DNA of 64,000 nucleotides from Orientallactaga sibirica (Eukaryota; Chordata; Mammalia; Rodentia; Dipodidae), in NCBI GenBank assembly GCA_036365145.1, contig JAEOAD010000040.1, forward strand, positions 16,343,501 to 16,407,500, read 5' to 3'. Shown here one piece after another: positions 56,021 through 64,000 of the stretch (positions are counted from its first letter, which is position 1; the number at the start of each line of letters is the position of its first letter). The notes beneath the pieces are model-generated. The model ran no database searches. It worked only from the letters and a program-made list of their open reading frames with translations, and was not told the origin of the DNA. A program made the position numbers and the translations under genes.

Positions 56021-56259
56021 GGGCTGGAGAGATGGCTTAGAGGTTAAGGCACCCACCTGCCAAGCCTAAGAATGCCCGTTCAGTTCTCCAGGTCCCACAT
56101 TTAGCCAGATGTAAAGTGACACAAGTACACAATGCCGTGCTTTCCCACAAGGGGGTGCACACATCTGGAAATCGTTCACAGCAGCTGAAATGGCCCTGGC
56201 ATGCCCATTCTCTCTCTCTCTCTGCCTCTTCCTCTCTCTCTGTGTTTCTCTCTGTCTCT

Positions 56260-56304
<45 letters not shown>
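56021..56304 (+). mobile_element. SINE-B with long poly-A
   Basis: gggctggagagatggcttag head; single B box; more than 40 A at the end. Confidence 0.94.
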
Positions 56305-56307
<3 letters not shown>

Positions 56308-57455
56308 CTAAGAACACTGATTTGAGGTGAAAGGTAAGAGGAAAGATCAAGAAGGGCGCAGAGAAGTTCACAATGGGGAATGGCAGACAACAGGACCGAG
56401 GCTCTGGGAAATCTGCAGATGATATCCTCAATGAATTTGGTGGACCAGAATGTAAATAAAAGATGAAAATGAGGAAGGGGAAGAGAGAAGCAGAAAACAG
56501 AAGAGGATTCTCAGGTAAGATCTGAGTGTTCCTAAAAAAATTAAACTACAACATGTGTGCAAACTTTCAAAGGTATTTCTCTTTATTTGTGTGCATACAC
56601 AGGTGTGTATAAAATATACTATCTCCTTTGATGGGGAAGAGGGAGCCTATATTAAGATCAAAAAAAGCAAGACCTTAAAGGGCCTATGTTCATTTCTGCC
56701 TTCTAAAATTGATCTTTAGGAAATAACCTGAAATCTAAATCCAACATTTACCACAAAATTATCTCAGTTATGTTTCCAGTAAATATTCAATATGAATATT
56801 AAGTTATAATATCTATATTATATAATATAAATATTTATATCATATTTATTGTATAAATATATCTAATTTATTTAATAGCTACTCAGATATTATATATATT
56901 TAATATTTATATAACCAATTATATATGATATATTCATATAAATATATTATAAAAATATATTTTATAAATCGCATAAAATACTTTTCTGAGCTTGTGATGG
57001 TTAATTTTGATTGTCAACATAATTGGATTATTTATTATAATATAATAATTTAAATACTAAAAGCAGTGGTAAATGATGAAAACATTTGAAACTAAGTTAT
57101 TCGGTATTTTTTTTATCAGTGATAAAGGGGAAAAAAATATAAACTGAAAAGGTAGGGCCTGAAACCTTACATATTTTATTCAGTATTCTTCACCATGTTT
57201 AATACATTGACTGGAAGAAATAACAAATGCTGACAGTAACTTGCACTAGAATTATGCAAGTGTTTTTAGTTTCCTGTGTACTGTGGTATATTTTAGAAAG
57301 GTTCTATAGTGAGAAAATATATAAATCATTCCTGAAAACACCACTGCCCTTTCTCTGTAATTAGGAACGCTCTTGTCCTGTCATAAAACACCAACAAGTT
57401 TGACTCCGAGATTCGCCAGGTGATGCAATAATCCTGTCACTTTTTTTTTCCTTAC
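56305..57455. other. SPATA18 intron downstream of exon 57456-57551
   Basis: AT-rich, including the low-complexity island; a fragment near 56997 (gatggttaattttgattgtcaac) recalls an old repeat end. Confidence 0.45.
56800..57060. repeat. AT-rich low-complexity island
   Basis: About 260 bp made almost entirely of A and T, with many ATATTTATA-like near-palindromes, in the SPATA18 intron 3' of exon 57456-57551. Confidence 0.85.
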
Positions 57456-57551
57456 TGCTTTTTCAGCTGATTTATTTCCTCCTCTGCAGCCAAGAGGGAT
57501 ATTGTTGATCTGTTCCCGGTTCCTTCAGGACTCTGTCCACTTCCAGTCCGA
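57456..57551 (-). CDS. SPATA18: SPATA18 exon: start of coiled coil
   Basis: First exon of the gene visible in the window, 96 nt. The acceptor is a good pyrimidine tract ending in ctctcttacag, and the donor is GTAAGG. The first base completes a codon from an exon outside the window; 31 codons follow, and CA of a Gln codon remains at the end. The peptide contains NRSTISLLAAEEEINQLKK, which matches the start of the SPATA18 coiled coil. The 12 residues before it (RTGSGQSPEGTG) are Gly/Ser-rich and look less conserved than the rest. A long open frame on the same strand ending in LQRRK is an out-of-phase shadow of this exon. Confidence 0.88.
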
Positions 57552-58010
57552 CTGTAAGAGAGATCAGTAACTGAAACCTGACTTTGCACATGGGCAGACT
57601 TTCCGAATCAAGACATAGGTTCTCTGGGGGAGCTTTTGACATAGGATATAAATCCAACATAAGCAAGATCAAACTGTAAGACATCTGCACTCAGTCAGCT
57701 AATATGGCAAATTAGTGCGGTGGATTTATAGACCAAAAACACATGCTGGCATCGTTCGCTCAGTCCAATGTTAAGAAAGTACAGAGCTACTGCCCATGAA
57801 ATACTCTGTGGTAACTATTAACATTAGAACACAAAGAACAAAGAAACTATTTACTGCCTTCTGTTCAAACCTTCCAATTCATCCACTGTTAACACCCAAT
57901 ATCCACAGGTACCCTCTCTATATAAGACCTCCATGTCTGTGTGATACGTCAATCCTATTCTCACCACTTGTTTATCCCCTAGGAGTCCTTAATATAGAAA
58001 TATTACTTGC
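57552..58010. other. SPATA18 intron upstream of exon 57456-57551
   Basis: Holds the acceptor tract; no repeat recognised. Confidence 0.5.
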
Positions 58011-58223
58011 AGGCTAGAGAGATGGCTTAGTGATCAAGGCGTTTGCCTGCAAAGCCAAAGGACCCAGGTTCAATTCCCCAGCACCCACGTAAGCCAGATG
58101 CACAAGGTGGCGCATGCATCTGGAGTTCATTTACAGTGGCTGGAGGCCCTGGTGCACCCATCCTTTCTCTCTCTCTTCTCTCTCTGTCTCTCTTTCTCTC
58201 TCCCTCTGCCTCGTTCTCTCTCA

Positions 58224-58262
<39 letters not shown>

Positions 58263-58264
58263 AT
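58011..58264 (+). mobile_element. SINE-A with (AAAT)n tail
   Basis: gctagagagatggcttagtg head; (AAAT)n at 58224-58263. Confidence 0.93.
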
Positions 58265-58297
58265 ATAAAATATATTGAAAAATGATGAATAATTTTT

Positions 58298-58559
58298 GTT
58301 TTGGAGAGAGACAGAGAGAAACAGAGAGAGGAGAGGGAGAGGAAGACAGATAGAGATGGGCGCGTCAGCAGTCTCTCAGCTGCTGCGAACGAAATCCAGA
58401 TGCGTGCGCCCCCTTGTGGTCAAGTGAGGCATTCCGCCCTTGCGTCACTTTGCATCTAGCTAAACGTGGGACCTGGAGATTGGAACCACTGGAGATTGGA
58501 ACCCAAGTTCTTAGGCTTAGAAGGCAGGCGCCTTAACCGCTAAGCCATCTCTCCAGCCC
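58298..58559 (-). mobile_element. SINE-B, duplicated B-box subfamily
   Basis: tggagattggaaccactgga gattggaaccc: two B boxes. Target duplication atgaataattttt at 58285-58297 and 58560-58572. Confidence 0.95.
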
Positions 58560-58574
58560 ATGAATAATTTTTAA

Positions 58575-59110
58575 ATATCAACTTGATTGAATTAAGAACC
58601 ACCTAGGGCATTTGTGAAGCACACCTTTGAGGGTATTGTTTGTGATGTATTTCCAAAGAAGATTAACCAAGTACAGGGGGGAAGACCTGCTTTAAGGGAA
58701 AAAGGAGAAAGCCAGTCGAACACTTGTCTTCCCCTTTTTCCGTTTCCTGACCTGTGGGAGATATGAGCAAGTAGCCTCCAAGAGCCATGGACAGAAGCTA
58801 ATCCCACCACTCTGTCTTCCCTCTCTGGTGGGCGTATATGAACCAGAGTGGGCTGTGCATAAAACTATGAAGGCGAAGTCTAGGTTGCGATGGAGATTCC
58901 AAGAGACTGGAAATAGCAGAAACAGATGCAATTTGCCCAGCTTCCTTATCCTCCTGGTGCCAAGAATAGGAGCCGGTTCCACAGACGGGCATTTCCCACC
59001 CTGATGGAGTGTGACCTCCAGATTGTGAGCCAAGAGAAGCCTCTCCTCCCTTCTGCCTCTGTTGGGAATTTTGTTACAGTGGTGAGGAAAGTAACTGGCA
59101 TGGCCCTTTT
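58575..59110 (+). mobile_element. LTR-like old repeat (tentative)
   Basis: caacttgattgaattaagaa ccacc near the start, and ttttgttacagtggtgagga aagtaactgg at the end, as in MaLR-like ends. Open frames on both strands here are not genes. Confidence 0.45.
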
Positions 59111-59310
59111 CTGCTGGAATTTGCACATTTGGACCTGAGGAAGCATAGAACTGGTCTCCTCCACAGAGTTAGATAAGAGGAGGGAACCTTTTGGAGTAGG
59201 CCATTCATTCGATAATAGGCAACACCCTGGCCTTAATGTACATGCTGGTAAAATAAGACTCCTTACCTTAAATACCTTAAATTTAAAAAAAAAAAAAAAA
59301 AAGGTATAAG

Positions 59311-59533
59311 GGGGCTGGAGAGGTGGCTAAGCAGTTAAGGTGCTTCCCTGTGAAGCCTAAGGGCCCAGGTTCAATTCCCCAGTACCCACATAAGCCAGAT
59401 GTACAAGGTGGCACATGCGTCTGGAGTTCATTTCCAGTTGCTGGAGGACCTGGCATGCCCATTGTCTCTCTCTATATATATCTGCCTCTTCCTCTCTCAC
59501 TCTTTCAAATAAAAAATAAATAAATAAAATAAT
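59311..59533 (+). mobile_element. SINE-A
   Basis: gggggctggagaggtggcta head; normal tail. Confidence 0.92.
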
Positions 59534-59552
59534 TTATTAAAAACGAATAAGA

Positions 59553-59723
59553 GGGCTGGAGAGATGGCTTAGCGGTTAAGGCACCTGCCTGCGAAGCCTA
59601 AGAATGCCTGTTCGATTCTCCAGGTCCCACGTTTAGCCAGGCTCAAAGTGATGCAAGGGCACAATGCTGCACTTGCCCACAAGAGGGAGCACAAGTCTGG
59701 CTGAGAGGCAACTAGTAAGCCCA

Positions 59724-59760
<37 letters not shown>

Positions 59761-59872
59761 TCTCTTTCTCTCTCTCTCTCTTTCTCTCTGTCTCTATCTC
59801 TCACTCACTGTGTGTGTGTGTGTCTCTGTCAAACAATAAACAAAATTAATTTTTAAAAAAATAAAATAAAGG
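59553..59872 (+). mobile_element. SINE-B with expanded (CT)n
   Basis: gggctggagagatggcttag head; CT/TG-rich 59725-59826; part of the usual middle (tctggatttcgttcacagc) is missing. Confidence 0.9.
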
Positions 59873-60079
59873 AATAAGAACCTCAGGCAGGTTAAACAGA
59901 ATAAAACTGAGAAATCCAGAGAAATTAGCAACTGTCATCATGTACATAATTCTCAAATGATTCTGGGAAGACAGAAAGTGTGCAGAGAGAGAACACACTC
60001 AGAAATGAGAAAGCAAATAGGTCAAAAGTTCTATGAAAGGGTACATGGGTATTCTGGCACTACTGTTACAAATTTTCTA

Positions 60080-60264
60080 TGCTTCAATAAAGTTTTCTTT
60101 TGTTTTTTGTTTGTTTGTTTGGTTTTTGAGGTAAGGTCTCGCTCTAGCCCAGGCTGACCTGGAATTCACTCTGTAGTCTCAGGGTGGCCTCAAACTCACG
60201 GTGATCCTCCTACCTCTGCCTCCCAAGTGCTGGGATTAAAAGCATGTGCCACCACGCCTGGCTG
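60080..60264 (-). mobile_element. B1-like SINE
   Basis: (GTTT)n, tgaggtaaggtctcgctcta ... caccacgcctggct. Confidence 0.94.
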
Positions 60265-60289
60265 AGGCTCTGGCAAGTTTTTTAATTAT

Positions 60290-60619
60290 TATTATGTGTG
60301 TGTGTGTGTGTGCATGTTCAGGTGCATGTGTGAGGGGATGGGGTGCAAGTGCATGTGCTTGCATGTGATGTGAGAGGTCAACCTTAGGCGTCAACCATAG
60401 GAATGTCACCCACATTCTCCTTCAGACAAGGTCTCTCATTGGCCTGGAGCTTACCAGTGAGGCTAGATCAGCTGACCAGCAAGCTCCACGGATCCTCCCG
60501 CCTCTGGGATTACAGGTTTATGCCACCATGCCCTGTGTTTCCGTGGGTCCTGGGAGGGAAACTTGGGTCCTCATGCTTGCAAGGCAAGCACTTTATAAAC
60601 TGATCTATCTCTCCAGCCC
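60290..60619 (-). mobile_element. B4-like SINE
   Basis: TG-rich start, aaggtctctcattggcctgg agc, then gcttgcaaggcaagcacttt and ctatctctccagccc. Confidence 0.88.
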
Positions 60620-60828
60620 AAAAAGTTTTTTTTTTTTTTTTTGAGAGACAGAGAGAGAGAGAGAATGGGCACACCAGCTGCCTCTCAGCTGCTGTGAATG
60701 AATTCCAGACTCGTGCGCCACCTTGTGGGCAAGTGTGGCATTGTGCCCTGCCGTCACTTTTTGCTTATGGCTAAACGTGGGACCTAGAGATTGGAACCAG
60801 CGTCCTTAGGCTTGGCAGGCAGGCGCCC
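60620..60828 (-). mobile_element. SINE-B, head end missing
   Basis: Body normal to ggcaggcaggcgcc, then breaks off: the last ~30 bases of the tRNA-like head are absent. Confidence 0.88.
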
Positions 60829-61486
60829 TTGTTTCTTTTTTTTTTTAATGTGTATATTCACTAAGTTTCCTGGTCCCTGTTGCCCCTTATGGATAACCTT
60901 GGAGCCATGTAACACAACAGGGAAGGGGGGAAATCCTGGCTCCTATCTGTGCTGACACACATTAAGAACCAGCACATTCTCACAGCCCTGCCTCATAACT
61001 GTAGGCAATGCAGCCCCCTTGTCACCTGCAGCAGCTGCCAGCTGATGTGCCAGGAGACCTAACTAGACAAGGCTCAGCCCAGAACCTTTAGCGACTGAGC
61101 AACACCGGCACCCTCAGAGGCAGACCAGCATCAGTGCTCCTTCCAAGTACCCGTTCCTTTAGTTCCAGCTAAACCTTCATGGTACAAGGTGAACATGCCC
61201 AGAAGCATTTCTGTCCATCACTTTAACCTTTTACATATGTACTCCATGACTTTGAGAGAAGCACACCTAACTTTTTCTTTTTTTTTTTTTTTTTTTTTTT
61301 TTGCCTTTTCTTATTAAATTATAACCTTCCACTAAGCATGCTCTGGAATGTACTCCCAAATGAGCATATTTAAAGATGGGCTGACCCCTCTACGAACATG
61401 CATAGGCTCTCTGAAGAAAATCTCCGTGCTCCTTTTGTGCAAGGTGGGTATTGCTTTGGGAATGACTCCCGTGTTCTCTTTTATTT
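60829..61486. other. No exon or gene seen
   Basis: Poly-T at 61279-61302; otherwise unique. I looked for an upstream SPATA18 exon here and found none. Confidence 0.45.
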
Positions 61487-61702
61487 TTCTTTATTTTATT
61501 TGATTTTTCTTTATTTGAGAAATAGGCAGGCAGGGAGAGAGAGAGAGAGAATGGGCACGCCAGAGCCTCTCACCACTGCTAACAAACTCCAGATGCGTGC
61601 ACCCCCTTGTGCATCTGGCTTACATAGGTCCTGGAGAGTTGAACCGCGATCCTTTGGCTTTGCAGGTAAGCGCCTTAACCACTAAACCATCTCTCCAGCC
61701 CT
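61487..61702 (-). mobile_element. SINE-A
   Basis: Target copies ctcttttat on both sides. Confidence 0.92.
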
Positions 61703-62141
61703 CTCCACTCTTTTATCTCTCGTCTGTGCTTATTTTTAGTTTAGCTTTGCACACACCGAGATGTGCATGGCGTTCAGTCACAAACTTGTTGCATGTGACA
61801 TGAGAGCCCGGCTGGAACCAAAGCGGACAAAGAAAGACTAAGACAGTGATACAAGCCCCCAAAGGTTTCATCAGCAGCAGCAACAGGCGTCCCAACCCTA
61901 GATGCCCAAAGAAGGAAGGAAGGGCAAGGGAGAATGAGCCCCTGGGAGAAAGCCAACCAGCTCAGAAGAAAGGTGTGGCCTTGGAATTACAGCATGCTTT
62001 ACACAAAGGGCTGCAACAAAACCAGAAAGGGCCGTGCTATCTACAGGTAGCAAATTAAAGGATTGGTTGACATGGGTTTGAAACACATTGGAGAACTTCA
62101 GAGGAATTCTATTTTTCATGTGTTCTAGCTGTCCTTTATTT
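61703..62141. other. No exon or gene seen
   Basis: Unique-looking; overlapping short frames on both strands are unsupported. Confidence 0.45.
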
Positions 62142-62414
62142 TTCTGAGGCAAGCCCAACAAACTGGCCTTTATATATATATATATATATATGAGAGATCA
62201 AGAGAGCGCAAGAGAGAAAGAGAGAAGGAGAATTGTCACACCAGGGCCTTCAGCTACTACAATCGAACTCCAGATAAGTGTCCCCCGTGTGCACGTGCCA
62301 CCTTGCACGCTTGCATCACGGTGCATCCGGCTTAGGTGGGACCTGGAGAGTTGAACATGGGTCCTTAGGCTTTGCAGGCAGGCGCTTTAACTGCTGGGCC
62401 GTCTCTCCAGCCCC
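62142..62414 (-). mobile_element. SINE-B/C with extra 3' segment
   Basis: Preceded by ctgaggcaagcccaacaaac tggcc, shared with the copy at 36571; (TA)n at 62172-62191. Confidence 0.85.
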
Positions 62415-62536
62415 TGCTGTACATTTTGACTGCTGCATGTTTACAGTCATTCCAATTAGAAAACTGAATAGCTGTCATGCCCTCCAAGGCTCAGGTGGCA
62501 TTGCAGAAAACAAGATGGAAAGAATGTATGAGCTGC

Positions 62537-62751
62537 AGAGGCTGGAGAGGTGGCTTAGCGGTTAAGGCATTTGCCTGCAAAGCCAAAGGATCCCGGTTCG
62601 ACTCTCCAGGACCCACGTAAGCCATATGCACAAGGTGGTGCATGCATCTGGAGTTTGTTTACAGTGGCTGGAGGCCCTGGCATGCCCATTCTCTCCCTCT
62701 CTCTCTGTCTCTTTCTCTCTCTCAAATAAACAAATAAAATATATTTTTAAA
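62537..62751 (+). mobile_element. SINE-A
   Basis: gaggctggagaggtggctta head; target copies aaagaatgta on both sides. Confidence 0.92.
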
Positions 62752-63548
62752 AGGTTTAAAGAATGTAAGAGCCACAGGATGGGGAGGGGTGCCTTGAAAT
62801 GCTGTCTTCCAGACAAGAAGTGGCTGTTCCATTTATGATCTCACAGCAACTGACATCACCTGAGCAAGACCTATCTACTAGAGTCCATTGGCATGTCATG
62901 GATGATGGATGGGCACAAATTAAAAAAACAAACAAAAAAAGATGTTCAAATAGAAGAGGGACTAGTTGGAAAGGTGAAAGGATGCATTGGGAGGGGGACG
63001 AGGGAAGGGGGCAAAAGAAATGCATTATGTATGTGTATGAACATTGTCAGGAGAAAATTTTTTTTTTCAAATATCAAAAATACAAATAGACAAAACAAAA
63101 TTTCAAAACACAAAAATGGTTGGCCGTGTGTGTGTGTGTATGTGATGCTTGCCTTACATTTAATTTGTTATACACATTTGAGAAGGAAATTTGGACCATT
63201 TTTATGATCAAGCAAAACTAAATAAGTTTTTTTTTTTCCTGGGGGGAAGAAAGAAAATCTCATCAGAGGACAAGGCAGAGAGCCACACACTCTTGTATCA
63301 CAGGCCTTAACTAGTAAACATGGTCTTTGGTCTTCTGCTCATGTCAGGGACGTGCCATTGGCACTGTAGATTGATGGGTTCTTACTACACAGGATGAATG
63401 TCATTTCATGCCCATGTGTCTGTCTTCCTCAAGTTCAAATCCAATGTCTGAAACTTCTGTGCAATGATTCCTAAAGCCTAAACTGACTCTGTTGGAATCG
63501 TGCATCTGTTGTTGCCTGGCATTACCTAACTTAAAAATATTTTTTAGA
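62752..63548. other. No exon or gene seen
   Basis: Unique-looking, T/A runs at 63058 and 63227; short frames unsupported. Confidence 0.45.
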
Positions 63549-63745
63549 GGGGCTGGAGAGATGGCTTAGCAGTTAAGGCACTTGCTTGTAAAACTGATGG
63601 CCCAGGTTCGACTCCCCAGTACCCACATAAAGCTAGATGCACAAAGTGGAATAAGTGTCAAGAGTTTGTTTGCAGTGGCAGGAGGCCCTGGCATATCCAT
63701 TCTCTCCCTCGCTCTCTTTCTCTCTTCTTCTCCTTACAAATAAAT
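63549..63745 (+). mobile_element. SINE-A
   Basis: gaggggctggagagatggct head; ends caaataaatag. Confidence 0.92.
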
Positions 63746-63811
63746 AGAAATATGAAATATATATACATATACATTATACCTAATTATTTCATCATCTTGT
63801 CTAGTTTATTC

Positions 63812-64000
63812 TTTTTTTTTTTTTTTTTTAGAGAGAGAGAGAAAGACAGAGATAATGGGCGTGCCAGTGACCTCTCAGGCACTGTGAACCAACTCCAGAT
63901 GTGTGTGCCCCCTTGTGGGCAAGTGTGGCATTGCACCCTTGCATCACTTTTACATCTGGCTAAATGAGGGACCTGGAGATTCAAATGGGTGTTCTTAGGC
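63812..64000 (-). mobile_element. SINE-B, cut by window edge
   Basis: Poly-T, gtgcccccttgtgggcaagt; single B box visible; the head lies beyond the window. Confidence 0.9.

Larger units (their letters stand above)
38378..57551 (-). other. SPATA18: SPATA18 (mitochondria-eating protein) gene, 3' two thirds
   Basis: Nine minus-strand exons join in phase to give 428 codons plus stop, colinear with mammalian SPATA18/MIEAP (about 540 residues, from memory). Known biology: a p53-inducible protein of mitochondrial quality control that promotes repair or elimination of damaged mitochondria, reported to work with BNIP3/NIX at the outer membrane, and strongly expressed in testis. Seen here: a coiled-coil segment, an SR-rich linker, the conserved C-terminal domain and the RS-rich tail. 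All introns are GT-AG with consistent phases, although one donor is weak (see exon 54479-54706). The N-terminal exons and promoter are outside the window. No frameshift or stop interrupts the joined reading frame, so it is a gene and not a retrocopy. Confidence 0.95.

Overview
This window is nuclear DNA from a mammal, almost certainly a rodent. The evidence is a very high density of short interspersed elements: B1-like (7SL-derived) and B4-like SINEs, plus large tRNA-headed families whose Pol III A box (like TGGCTTAGTGGTTAAGG) and B box (like GGTTCGATTCC) are still readable. MaLR-type solo LTRs, long microsatellites and one conserved mammalian gene complete the picture. The tRNA-headed families look like those I associate with jerboas (Dipodoidea), but that species assignment is from memory and only moderately sure. 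Family labels here are mine. SINE-A is about 190 bp with a (CT)n and AAATAAA tail. SINE-B is about 240 bp with an extra middle segment 'cacaagggggcgcacacatctgga'. SINE-C is an A/B intermediate with a 'cccactaggtggcgcaagtgtctgga' segment.

The only gene I can support is SPATA18 (mitochondria-eating protein, MIEAP) on the minus strand. Nine exons lie between 57,551 and 38,378: 57456-57551, 54479-54706, 52234-52600, 49917-50075, 48293-48468, 45543-45666, 42939-43022, 38676-38721 and a terminal exon starting at 38385 that carries only the last codons and the stop. All reading phases join correctly and give 428 residues: coiled coil, SR-rich linker, the whole conserved C-terminal domain and the RS-rich tail. 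The first 150 or so residues and the promoter must lie beyond the right edge (above 57.6 kb); I found no upstream exon in 57.6-64 kb. Below 38.4 kb come the 3' UTR and intergenic DNA.

Layout: 0-20 kb is intergenic DNA filled with SINEs, solo LTRs and a 295-bp (GGAA)n tract. 20.3-22.3 kb holds a duplicated B1 flank and a 53-bp minisatellite with 18 regularly spaced units. 22.3-38.4 kb is more intergenic repeat-rich DNA. 38.4-57.6 kb is SPATA18 with many intronic SINEs, a solo LTR touching an exon, polypurine/polypyrimidine tracts and a (CA)n-(TA)n-(TG)n tract. 57.6-64 kb is an upstream SPATA18 intron.

No bacterial-type system, CRISPR array, functional tRNA or rRNA gene, or intact retroelement was seen. 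The most notable signals are a displaced, weak splice donor in SPATA18 exon 54479-54706, an expanded SR-dipeptide tract, the minisatellite with its mosaic flank, a SINE-B subfamily with a duplicated B box, and several places where SINEs inserted serially into the same target duplication.
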